From: Leptospiraceae bacterium
Lineage (GTDB): Bacteria; Spirochaetota; Leptospiria; Leptospirales; Leptonemataceae
Length of the DNA stretch: 42,531 nt
Direction: 5' to 3'
Assembly (NCBI GenBank): GCA_002717505.1
Contig: PBEB01000073.1
Coordinates: forward strand, 1 to 42,531
Part shown: positions 1-7,647 of the stretch, piece after piece
Numbering within the stretch: the stretch's first letter is position 1
Layout of the letters: every line of letters starts with the position of its first letter
Notes under the pieces: model-generated
Databases searched by the model: none
What the model was told of the DNA's origin: nothing
Seen by the model: the letters and a program-made list of their open reading frames with translations, nothing else
Translations under genes and position numbers: made by a program

Positions 1-506
1 GGTGCAGAGTGAGGCAGAACAAATTCCAATTGCTCTCCGATATCTGTAATCAGAAATAAGAACTTCCGACCATCCAGCTCTGTGAGTCCGATTTCGCCTC
101 GGTGAACATCGGCATCGCCGTCCATGGTACTGCCCAATCCATCCACCGCAAGTTTCTGATACAGTCGCACCGAATCCAGGTCTGGATGCTGACGAACATA
201 GACCAACAGAGGCTTGCGCATGTTTCCGAAACTCTGGCGAAAAGCCTCCAGGTCCTTGTCGGCCCCCTGACTGAGAAATGCCTTCAATCTTTGAATCTCT
301 TTTCCGGACACATGACGATCATAGGCATGATGCATTACAATATCGATGTTTTCCGCTCGTCGCTTCTTTCTATAAGCCGCAACACGAAAAAGAATAAATG
401 TAACCAGCAGCGCCGCAACGAAAAGGAATAGACCAATGAAAGAGGTCGTTCCTGCCTCGGGCCAGACCAGAATGTCCAGAGGCAATAATGCGAAGGAACC
501 ATTCAT
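1..506 (-). CDS. Membrane-anchored protein of unknown function, 3' end missing
   Basis: An open frame starts at 506 and runs without a stop off the left edge (168 codons visible). Its ATG overlaps the stop of the upstream lipoprotein gene in an ATGA arrangement, which suggests translational coupling in one operon. The visible protein has a short N-terminus, one strong hydrophobic segment at about residues 19-43, then a basic stretch (YRKKRR) and a soluble, presumably cytoplasmic, domain. The order of TM, basic linker and small mixed helix/strand domain resembles membrane-anchored PilZ-type proteins of spirochaetes, but no decisive RxxxR...DxSxxG signature is visible in the part present. I do not recognise the family. 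The start is supported by the 4-base overlap and by an uninterrupted frame. Confidence 0.7.
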   Translation of the reverse strand, partial: MNGSFALLPLDILVWPEAGTTSFIGLFLFVAALLVTFILFRVAAYRKKRRAENIDIVMHHAYDRHVSGKEIQRLKAFLSQGADKDLEAFRQSFGNMRKPLLVYVRQHPDLDSVRLYQKLAVDGLGSTMDGDADVHRGEIGLTELDGRKFLFLITDIGEQLEFVLPHSA

Positions 507-1240
507 TTCTTCAATTGGATAATCAGCTCAATGTCCTGCTCCTCGGCTACCACTGAGCTCATAAATGGATAATCGATAAGGTAGCTGTTTCCCAGCTTTA
601 CGATCTCAATCTCTTTTTCTTCGGAACCCCTGGCACTTGCCTTCACCGGAACCTCACCCGAGATGAAAACCTGATAACGAGCGGAGGACAGAATCATCTG
701 GGCCAGTTCCTTTCCCATTTCATCTCCGGATTCCGTATCATCGGAAGCGCCTGAATCTGCACTGGTTTCCGGCTGGTCCGGGGAAGCAGGGGTATCCTCC
801 GGGGTTTTGGAATCTTCATCTTGCTCAAAAGTCACTCTTAATGTGTGAGTGTTCGGATCGTAGACAGGAAAGGCTGGAAGGTTATCATCTCCCACTCTTT
901 TGCTGAGGTCTGGCATTTTCTGTATGTCCGGAACCTTAAACCGAATCATCATACCGGCATCGTACTCGGTGCTAATGACATCCACTTTGAGATCCTCTAC
1001 GCGATCCTTGAGTTGCTCTTCAATCTCTTTGCGCCCCTCTGCCATCTCGGCTTCGAAATTCTTGCCATCTGATTTATTGGATTCCTCGGAGGCATTGGCC
1101 AGAGATCGCGAAATGGTAAATCTCCAGGTTACATCCAGGCTTCCGTCCTTGTTGAACTGAAGATAGTTCATTATCTGAAAGCAACTGGTGGTTCCCAGAG
1201 ATAGTGCTCCGATGAGTATCAGGGTAAGAAAACGTTTCAT
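503..1240 (-). CDS. Predicted lipoprotein of unknown function
   Basis: The protein has 245 residues. I place the start at 1240 because the sequence from there gives a compact signal peptide (MKRFLTLILIGALSLG) ending in TTSC, with Cys20 as the likely lipidated residue. An upstream in-frame ATG at 1285 would add 15 residues without signal-peptide character. The mature part has a charged region at about residues 45-80, a beta-rich region, and an acidic Pro/Ser/Asp/Glu-rich stretch at about 140-175 that looks like a flexible linker, before a final domain ending QLKK. The lipobox is not the classical LAGC, which fits spirochaetal lipoproteins. Its stop overlaps the start of the next gene. No enzymatic motif is visible. 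A cell-envelope role is inferred from the signal only. Confidence 0.7.
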   Translation of the reverse strand: MKRFLTLILIGALSLGTTSCFQIMNYLQFNKDGSLDVTWRFTISRSLANASEESNKSDGKNFEAEMAEGRKEIEEQLKDRVEDLKVDVISTEYDAGMMIRFKVPDIQKMPDLSKRVGDDNLPAFPVYDPNTHTLRVTFEQDEDSKTPEDTPASPDQPETSADSGASDDTESGDEMGKELAQMILSSARYQVFISGEVPVKASARGSEEKEIEIVKLGNSYLIDYPFMSSVVAEEQDIELIIQLKK

Positions 1241-1387
1241 AGTGTACACATTATCTGCCACGGCTTCTATGCGATGCAAGCACAAAGCATGGTCTTTCGA
1301 ATGGCTACGGGGCCACCCGCCGTTGCCTGAGCGTGCTCCCTTTTCCTTGCCGACGTTCCTGGCCAGAATATACTCGGAACTGGAACT

Positions 1388-2008
1388 ATGAACCCACAGT
1401 GGAAAAATATGGTGCAGGCCCAGATCGTGAATCGAGGGATTCGGGATGAGACGGTCTTAAAAGCGATGAGCGAAATTGATCGGGCCCTGTTCGTACCACC
1501 CGGCTATCGTTCCCGAGCTTATGAAGACGGGCCTCTGCCCATAGGCTATAACCAGACAATAAGCCAGCCCTACATCGTTGCTTTCATGACGCAAAAAATC
1601 CTTCCCGCCGTTGATTCAGATACTCATGCTCTGGAACTGGGCGCCGGATGTGGATATCAGAGCGCCATTTTGTCTCGAATATTCTCCAGAGTCACCTCCT
1701 TTGAACTGGTTCCGGAACTGGCTGAAACGGCAAGAAAACACCTGGAGGACCTGGGCATCCAGAATGTAGAGATAGTGGCGGCTGATGGTTCTTCCGGAAT
1801 TCCCGGAGCTAAATTTGAGGGCATCCTTGGAGCAGCTGCCTTCGCCCATTACCCCAAACACCTGGAAGAACAACTCAAGCAGGGAGGAAAAATGGTTTTG
1901 CCAGCAGGTAAGGATTCCCAGTATCTTTATCTTACAGAAAAAAAAGGGACGGATCTAATTCGGCAAAAAGTCCTGGCCGTTCGATTTGTCCCTATGGTCC
2001 AGAAATGA
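1388..2008 (+). CDS. pcm: Protein-L-isoaspartate O-methyltransferase
   Basis: This 206-residue protein belongs to the PCMT family. These cytosolic enzymes use S-adenosylmethionine to methylate isoaspartyl residues in aged proteins and so begin their repair. Family signatures are visible: the segment YNQTISQPYIVAFMT at about 54-68, which corresponds to the substrate-binding GQTIS region, and the SAM-binding motif I LELGAGCGYQ at 82-91. The length matches the usual 205-220 residues. Asn replaces the Gly that usually precedes QTIS, a mild variation. The gene is followed immediately by lipB, whose ATG overlaps the pcm stop (ATGA at 2005-2008), so the two are probably co-translated. The upstream lipoprotein gene is divergent, leaving about 147 bases that should hold both promoters. 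Confidence 0.93.
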   Translation: MNPQWKNMVQAQIVNRGIRDETVLKAMSEIDRALFVPPGYRSRAYEDGPLPIGYNQTISQPYIVAFMTQKILPAVDSDTHALELGAGCGYQSAILSRIFSRVTSFELVPELAETARKHLEDLGIQNVEIVAADGSSGIPGAKFEGILGAAAFAHYPKHLEEQLKQGGKMVLPAGKDSQYLYLTEKKGTDLIRQKVLAVRFVPMVQK

Positions 2009-2685
2009 AGGACCGGATCGGAAAGAAGACCATGGCCATAGAGTTTCAAGAGAACCTGCTACCTTACCATTCCTACCAGGAAAAACAGGAGGTACTGAGA
2101 GCAAAAAGAGAGGAGCTACTTTTATTCTGTCAGCATCCACCCACGATTACAGGTGGCGTTCAATGGAAGGAAGGCAATCTACTGAAAAAGCATGAGGATT
2201 TGCAGAAAGTAGGCATTCCATTGATTCCCATCAAGCGTGGAGGAGATCTTACGGCCCATGAACCCGGACAGCTTGTAATCTATCCTCACGTCGATCTGAA
2301 GGCTCGAAAGATTTCGCTTTCAGATTTCTTTAAGGCTCTACTTTCCATTTCCGCATCAGCAGTAAAAGCAGAGACCGGAGTAACCCTGGATGTGAAGACA
2401 GATTACCCGGGATTGTACCATGGAAGCAAAAAGGTATGCGCGATTGGAGTAGAAGCGAGAAGTTTTTTCACATCCTCTGGCGTGGCCATCAATGTGAATA
2501 ACGACCTCAGTACATTTCAGAATATCGTTGCCTGCGGCCTCAATCAGTTCGAACCCGGGGCCATACACGAGATTGTGGGTCATTCCGTGGATTTGCGCAG
2601 TCTGGCGAAACGATGGGCCCGGGCTTTTCAGGATTTTTTGAATTCGGCCGAGGCAGAGGGGCCCTCCCCGAGAGCGGCCAGTTGA
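2005..2685 (+). CDS. lipB: Octanoyltransferase (lipoyl(octanoyl) transferase)
   Basis: LipB moves octanoate from acyl carrier protein to the lipoyl domains of 2-oxoacid dehydrogenases and the glycine cleavage H protein. It is the first step of endogenous lipoate synthesis. Family motifs are present: RGGDLTAHEPGQLV at 78-91 (the RGGxxTxHGPGQ box, with Glu in place of Gly), KVCAIGVE with the catalytic Lys143, and the nucleophile Cys177 in VACGL. I keep the start at 2005 because it overlaps the pcm stop in ATGA form. A second ATG at 2032 (residue 10) would also give a complete enzyme. The last 58 bases overlap the convergent ATP-grasp/FMN fusion gene. No lipA is seen in the window. Confidence 0.93.
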   Translation: MKDRIGKKTMAIEFQENLLPYHSYQEKQEVLRAKREELLLFCQHPPTITGGVQWKEGNLLKKHEDLQKVGIPLIPIKRGGDLTAHEPGQLVIYPHVDLKARKISLSDFFKALLSISASAVKAETGVTLDVKTDYPGLYHGSKKVCAIGVEARSFFTSSGVAINVNNDLSTFQNIVACGLNQFEPGAIHEIVGHSVDLRSLAKRWARAFQDFLNSAEAEGPSPRAAS

Positions 2686-4937
2686 ATTACCTTTTTCTCC
2701 GCGACGGAGGCAGCGTTCGCAACGCCACAAAGATGCATGGTATCCCTTAATTCCCTGGCGTACTGATGGATTAAGAATTTCAGGGCAGCCTGCCCGCCAC
2801 CGGCCAGTGCAATAACAGAAGGCCTTCCTACAAGCACACCTCTGGCTCCCAGGCCGAGGTACTTGAATGCATCAGCGCCGGAGCGCACTCCTCCGTCAGC
2901 CAGGATTCCTTCCGGGCTCCCTCCGTTTTCTATCCAGGCTTGCCGAACCTCCGGAAGAACACGGGCTGCACCCGGGGCTTCATCCAGGACTCGGCCCCCA
3001 TGATTTGAAACTACAATGCAGTCCACTCCCACTCCGGCCGCAGCGGCCGCATCCTCGGAGTTCAGGATACCCTTCAAAATAAAGGGCGCATCAATCTGAT
3101 CTCGGATCCTTGCAATGTCCTCGGCAGGTCGGGCGAGCCCCTTTTGTCCTCTTAAATGAAGTGTGCGAAACGCCAGGGCATCTATGTCCATGCCCACCGC
3201 CAGGGCGCCTCGCTCCAGCGCCTGTTTCATTCGCTGTATGATTTCGTTCGTGTCTTCTCGCGGTTTACAGATCAGAACACCAAAGCCTTCTTCTTGTTCC
3301 AGTGCATCCAGGATGATGGGAAATTTGCCCAGGGAAGCGCCATCGCCAAGGAAGGCAACACTTCCGGCCTCTCGAAAGGCCCGGAGCATTCCCAGGGCAA
3401 GCTCTGATTCACTGAGCGCTTCTTTCAGATTCGTTCCTGCTCCGGTCATGGGAGCTCCCAGGATGGGATGCTCAAAATGACGACCGAACAGTTCAATCCC
3501 GGTATCCGGCTCCACTGAAGGTCTGACATAGCTGGGAACGATTCTCCATTCCGCCAGAGCATCGCTGTTATCTCGAAAACTTTTCTGGCTACCAGTCCCG
3601 CCCATTCCCGGAACGCCGCTGGCACAATTTTGCCCATCGCAGACTTTACAAACCCAGCAGACCTGGTCCGAAAATCGCTCTCGCGCCCTTTCCTCCACTC
3701 GGGTCCAATCGACGCCCGCCGTTTCATCCACTTCCAGCTCAAAGAGTGCCCTGGCTTTCTCAGCGTTGGCCTCGGCTTCCTCCAGCGTGATTCCCGATGC
3801 GATGATATGACCCACCTTATCGATGTTGCTGGTGAGTTCTTGCATAATGGCCCCCGCTTTTTTTGTGAAGATGACCTCCTCAATCCCCGGGACGGCCTTC
3901 ATAGCCGGCACCCCCCCGAGAGATACAATGCGGCCGGGGGGTGAGAAAAGTCCTCGTTCCACTACAATGCGATTTCTGGACGGACTGAGATCCCCTGGAT
4001 GCTCACCCAGTGCGATGCGGATCGCTGCTTCGTAAAGACGAACACCGCTATGCATGGGATAAGTATGCGATGACATCCAGCCTCCGGAAAGCCGGGCGGC
4101 CAGTTCACCGATCTTGACTCCCGTGGAAGTAACCTTGATGTCTCCTTTGCCAGCACCGGTATGAATTCCCAGGGCCTTCATCCCCTGAATCATTACACGC
4201 TCCACCTCCTGGAGGATTTCGCGTTGCATGGATGAGGGCATATTGTGGCCCCGTTCAATAAAAAAAGGCTCCCGATCAATAATTCGATCCGCAATCCCGG
4301 TGATCCAGAATTTACCGTTGAAGGTTAGAGCATCGACGGATAACTCCGGACCATCCATATACTCTTCCAGAATCATTTCACCGGTGGTACTGTGCTTCTT
4401 AGAGTGTCTATAGGCGGCTGTAAGCTCCGAGCGGTGGCGAATCTTGATCACTCCCCGGGCTCCCATATTCTCCGCTGGCTTCAGGACAGCCGGACAGCCC
4501 AATTCATCCAGCCCGTCCCTGGCTTCCTTTAGATTCCAGACAGGAAAGAAATCCGGAACGGGCACTCCGACTTTTCGCAGCCGTTTACGCATTAAGACCT
4601 TGTTGGAAGCGGCCTCAGCATCGCTGTATCGAATACCGGGCAATTCCAGAGCTGCTGCGATAGCAGATACCGCGCGAGATGCATCGGTGCCAGCGGTAAT
4701 AACACCATGCACTTTCATTTCCAGACTCAGTCGCTTCGCTTCCCGAACACATCCTTCAATGTCCCGGGTGCTCATTTGAATAAACCTGTGAGCCAGAGAG
4801 CGTCCCGGGGCTTCCGAATCCATATCAAAGACAATGGGATGCACATCCATGGAACGGGCCGCCTGAATCATGGGAACCTGCAGGGCACCGCCTCCGATGA
4901 TAATTAGATTCTTCTGCATGCTTTCAATTTCGGCCAT
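2628..4937 (-). CDS. Fusion of an ATP-grasp ligase domain with an FMN-dependent alpha-hydroxy-acid dehydrogenase domain
   Basis: The single 769-residue frame holds two enzyme modules. Residues about 8-405 are an ATP-grasp protein of the carbamoyl-phosphate-synthase/biotin-carboxylase type: a Rossmann-like pre-ATP-grasp start (LIIIGGGALQ), LKPAENMGARGV at 152-163, EEYMDGPELSVDAL at 191-204 and IGELAARLSGG at 276-286. Residues about 425-769 are an FMN-dependent alpha-hydroxy-acid oxidase fold: a cysteine cluster C427/C430/C433/C438, Lys622 in LKGI, the catalytic-His motif SNHGGR at 644-649 and the phosphate-binding DGGVRSGAD and GVLVGRP motifs at 681-706. The Cys cluster is typical of stand-alone clostridial-type members of the second family. 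Substrates are unknown. Another ATG lies at 4919. The 3' end overlaps lipB tail to tail. The join is in frame with no sign of an assembly break. Confidence 0.88.
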   Translation of the reverse strand: MAEIESMQKNLIIIGGGALQVPMIQAARSMDVHPIVFDMDSEAPGRSLAHRFIQMSTRDIEGCVREAKRLSLEMKVHGVITAGTDASRAVSAIAAALELPGIRYSDAEAASNKVLMRKRLRKVGVPVPDFFPVWNLKEARDGLDELGCPAVLKPAENMGARGVIKIRHRSELTAAYRHSKKHSTTGEMILEEYMDGPELSVDALTFNGKFWITGIADRIIDREPFFIERGHNMPSSMQREILQEVERVMIQGMKALGIHTGAGKGDIKVTSTGVKIGELAARLSGGWMSSHTYPMHSGVRLYEAAIRIALGEHPGDLSPSRNRIVVERGLFSPPGRIVSLGGVPAMKAVPGIEEVIFTKKAGAIMQELTSNIDKVGHIIASGITLEEAEANAEKARALFELEVDETAGVDWTRVEERARERFSDQVCWVCKVCDGQNCASGVPGMGGTGSQKSFRDNSDALAEWRIVPSYVRPSVEPDTGIELFGRHFEHPILGAPMTGAGTNLKEALSESELALGMLRAFREAGSVAFLGDGASLGKFPIILDALEQEEGFGVLICKPREDTNEIIQRMKQALERGALAVGMDIDALAFRTLHLRGQKGLARPAEDIARIRDQIDAPFILKGILNSEDAAAAAGVGVDCIVVSNHGGRVLDEAPGAARVLPEVRQAWIENGGSPEGILADGGVRSGADAFKYLGLGARGVLVGRPSVIALAGGGQAALKFLIHQYARELRDTMHLCGVANAASVAEKKVIQLAALGEGPSASAEFKKS

Positions 4938-4951
4938 GGGAACCCCGGGTT

Positions 4952-4973
4952 AATAGCGGATTTCGCCGCTATT
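4952..4973. promoter_or_regulatory. Perfect 8-bp inverted repeat just upstream of the fusion gene
   Basis: AATAGCGG and CCGCTATT are separated by a 6-base spacer (ATTTCG). The repeat ends 15 bases before the ATG of the ATP-grasp/FMN fusion gene. In the mRNA it would be a hairpin in the leader, and in DNA it could be an operator. There is no T tract after it in either direction, so it is not a standard terminator. The role is inferred from position only. Confidence 0.4.
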
Positions 4974-4982
4974 CCAATACCG

Positions 4983-5013
4983 ATTAGAGAAAGCTAAGCT
5001 TCTTATTTGTCAA
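4983..5013 (-). promoter_or_regulatory. Candidate sigma70 promoter for the fusion gene
   Basis: On the minus strand a perfect TTGACA box (complement of 5008-5013) is followed after 19 bases by TCTAAT (complement of 4983-4988). The spacer is 2 bases longer than ideal. Transcription would start near 4975, placing the inverted repeat at 4952-4973 at the very start of the transcript. Confidence 0.4.
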
Positions 5014-5472
5014 TCTGTCTTATGTCTCGTCCAATCCGGAAGATTTATCGGGCAGGATGATAAATGTGTTTTTCAAAGAGGTTTTCCGTTGAGCCCAGAT
5101 TTGCGTCTTTCGGTCGGACCGCCAGCCAGAGTTCACGGGCAGCTCCGTATTTCAGTCTTGCTTGTTTCCTGCAATGCAGTTCAAAACCTGACTTTGTAGA
5201 TACACCAGGGAGCATTTCTTATCGGGCTACCGAAGTTGCAGATCCCCAGGTTGCCCGATTCGGTGTGGATCATCTAACTGAAAGAGCTCATCCCGGTGCT
5301 ATGGGCCAAAGAAGTGAGAATGAACCAGCAATCGAGCAAGAGCTTGCCGCTCAACGGACGATGAGCAGGTGGCACCAGGAAGGCTTGTGGTTAGATTATT
5401 AACTGTGTGTATCTTTCGGTTGTTTGGCGGAAAGCAGAGAAGCGTCAATCAAACCTGAAACTATTATCGAAT

Positions 5473-7380
5473 ATGAAACACAACCCCGGCACAATTCCAG
5501 ATCAATACGATGTCATCGTTGTAGGGGCCGGTCATGCAGGCACCGAAGCAGCCGCAATTACGGCTCGTTCCGGCCTGAAGACTCTCTTGCTTACTATGAA
5601 TCTGGACACCATCGGTCAGATGTCTTGTAATCCAGCCATTGGCGGAATTGCAAAAGGTCACATGGTGAGAGAGATTGATGCGCTGGGCGGTCTGATGGGT
5701 AAAATCATCGATCAGACGGGGATTCATTTTAAGATGCTCAACCGCTCCAGAGGTCCAGCAGTTTGGGCTCCCCGGGCCCAGGCGGAAAAGAAAGCCTATC
5801 AGAACCTGGTGAAATGGACTCTGGAGGAAATACCTGGCTTAACCTTTCGCCAGGATACTTGCGAATCCCTGATTCTGGAAGGCAGTCAAATCGTAGGAGT
5901 CATTACAGGCCGCGGTCTACAACTCTATGCGCAGGACATCGTTTTGACTACCGGAACGTTTCTGGGCGGAAAGATCCATATCGGAGAATACCAGGCTCGA
6001 TCCGGACGCATAGCCGAGCAGTCCGCCATGGGCCTTTCTGAATGTTTGCATACATTTGATTTTCAGATGGGTCGCCTGAAAACCGGCACCCCACCGAGAA
6101 TCCTCAAAAGCACTATTGATATGGACCGCCTGGAGATCCAATCCCCGGATGAAGAGCCAGCTCCTTTCTCTTATTCAACCAGGAGCCTGCCCATGCCGCA
6201 GATCGATTGCTACATTACGTATACCAACGAAACTGTGCATCGAATCATACACGAAAACCTTGCCCGTTCGCCGATGTACTCCGGCCAGATTCAATCTACC
6301 GGACCCAGGTATTGTCCCAGCATCGAAGACAAGGTAGTGCGATTCGCTGAGCGAGAAAGACACCATATCTTCATAGAACCGGAAGGGATACATACAGGGG
6401 AACTCTATCTAAATGGCATCTCCACAAGTTTGCCCGAAGATGTGCAATGGCAAATCGTGCGATCCTGCCAGGGACTGGAAGAGGCAGAAATTATCCGACC
6501 GGGGTATGCCGTGGAGTACGATTATGTGGATCCCCGGGAACTGGGACCGGATCTGCAGACCAAGAAAATCGCATCTCTTTACCTGGCGGGACAGATCAAT
6601 GGAACCACCGGCTATGAAGAAGCAGCGGCGCAAGGACTGATGGCCGGCTACAATATTGTTCGCAAGCGAAGGGGGCAGGATCTATTCATTTTAGGACGCG
6701 AAGAAGCATACATCGGAGTTCTGGTGGATGACCTGACATTAAAAGGAGTGGATGATCCGTATCGCATGTTTACCAGCCGAGCGGAGCATCGTCTACTCCT
6801 CCGTCAGGACAATGCGGATCAACGGCTAATGAAGTATGGCCGGGAACTGGGCATCGTAGAGGAAGGCCAATATGATGAGATGCTGGAACGATACAATCGA
6901 ATCACGGAACTGAAACAAAAGATAGAATCCACTGGCTTAAAACCGGGCCCCGCGCTTGACCAGGCGCTAAAGCGAAGAGGGATCGAAATGCCCCGAGCTG
7001 GTTTTGGAAAGAGTGTAGGAGCCTTCTTGCGACGACCCGAAGTGAAGGTAGAAGACTGTATCGGGATGATCGAAGGATTGGACGACCTGGATGCCGATCA
7101 CAGAGAAATCCTGGAGATGGAAATCAAATATGAAGGCTACATCAAGCGAGAATTAGAAAACATCGAACGCCGAGAAAAAGCTCGTTCCATTGTGATCCCT
7201 CCTGACTTCGATTATGATTCAGTTCCGAACTTAAAAAAAGAGGCTCTGGAGAAGCTGAAAAAAATTCGCCCTCATGATCTGGACACAGCTTCTAGAATCT
7301 CCGGAGTAGATCCACCAGACATTGACTTGATCCACATGCGATTGGTACAAGCAGCAAAGCAGTCTGATACCAGAGATTAG
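5473..7380 (+). CDS. mnmG: tRNA uridine-5-carboxymethylaminomethyl modification enzyme MnmG (GidA)
   Basis: MnmG is the FAD-dependent partner of MnmE. Together they install the aminomethyl group at C5 of the wobble uridine of several tRNAs. The frame gives 635 residues from the ATG at 5473, the usual length. An in-frame GTG at 5407 would add 22 residues of non-conserved sequence before the FAD site. Visible signatures include the dinucleotide-binding [15 protein letters not shown] near the N-terminus, [37 protein letters not shown] and [18 protein letters not shown] in the C-terminal half. No mnmE is in the window, and rsmG, often next to mnmG, lies about 15 kb (fused copy) and 30 kb (second copy) away. 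There is no strong ribosome-binding site before 5473. Confidence 0.96.
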   Translation: MKHNPGTIPDQYDVIVVGAGHAGTEAAAITARSGLKTLLLTMNLDTIGQMSCNPAIGGIAKGHMVREIDALGGLMGKIIDQTGIHFKMLNRSRGPAVWAPRAQAEKKAYQNLVKWTLEEIPGLTFRQDTCESLILEGSQIVGVITGRGLQLYAQDIVLTTGTFLGGKIHIGEYQARSGRIAEQSAMGLSECLHTFDFQMGRLKTGTPPRILKSTIDMDRLEIQSPDEEPAPFSYSTRSLPMPQIDCYITYTNETVHRIIHENLARSPMYSGQIQSTGPRYCPSIEDKVVRFAERERHHIFIEPEGIHTGELYLNGISTSLPEDVQWQIVRSCQGLEEAEIIRPGYAVEYDYVDPRELGPDLQTKKIASLYLAGQINGTTGYEEAAAQGLMAGYNIVRKRRGQDLFILGREEAYIGVLVDDLTLKGVDDPYRMFTSRAEHRLLLRQDNADQRLMKYGRELGIVEEGQYDEMLERYNRITELKQKIESTGLKPGPALDQALKRRGIEMPRAGFGKSVGAFLRRPEVKVEDCIGMIEGLDDLDADHREILEMEIKYEGYIKRELENIERREKARSIVIPPDFDYDSVPNLKKEALEKLKKIRPHDLDTASRISGVDPPDIDLIHMRLVQAAKQSDTRD

Positions 7381-7423
7381 ATCAACTAAAATGCCAGAGG
7401 CAAGCGGCTCTTCTTTTGTAAGA

Positions 7424-7551
7424 ATAGACGTTTGTCCCTCCTGGAGCTGTGTCTTTATCCCGAACATTTTGCAGCGCTAACTGCAACAATTTCAGAAACT
7501 CTGAATTGCAAGTGCCTGAATTCCGATTTAATGTCCCGAACTAACGTCTAT
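7424..7551. repeat. 9-bp inverted repeat bracketing a 128-bp intergenic stretch
   Basis: ATAGACGTT at 7424-7432 matches, in inverted orientation, AACGTCTAT at 7543-7551. If the ends are extended inward, about 12 of 15 positions match. The stretch lies between mnmG and the convergent helicase gene. It contains an additional imperfect dyad (around AATTTCAG...CTGAATT, about 7488-7507). It could be the remnant of a small palindromic element or a chance repeat. No coding sequence is visible here. Confidence 0.3.
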
Positions 7552-7647
7552 GCGAAACCGGGATTGATTCTGTGTGGAGATTCATTAGCCAGTCCATGGA
7601 GATCATAGAATCCCATAGCGCCGGAATCAGCGGGACTCTCTCTGCCA

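Larger units (their letters stand above)
4938..5472. other. Intergenic region upstream of the fusion gene and mnmG; no supported gene
   Basis: This 535-base gap lies between divergent genes. It contains the inverted repeat and the promoter-like boxes listed separately, near the start of the minus-strand fusion gene. A plus-strand open frame of 112 codons (5064-5402) occupies the middle, but its product is rich in Ser, Arg and Phe at the N-terminus and I recognise no domain. Only the last 45 or so residues look protein-like. It might be a decayed gene or chance. I see no riboswitch or tRNA. Confidence 0.5.

Noticed and set aside
5407..5472. GTG start for mnmG at 5407
   Set aside because: The extra 22 residues are not part of the conserved FAD-binding N-terminus, and the ATG at 5473 gives the normal family length.
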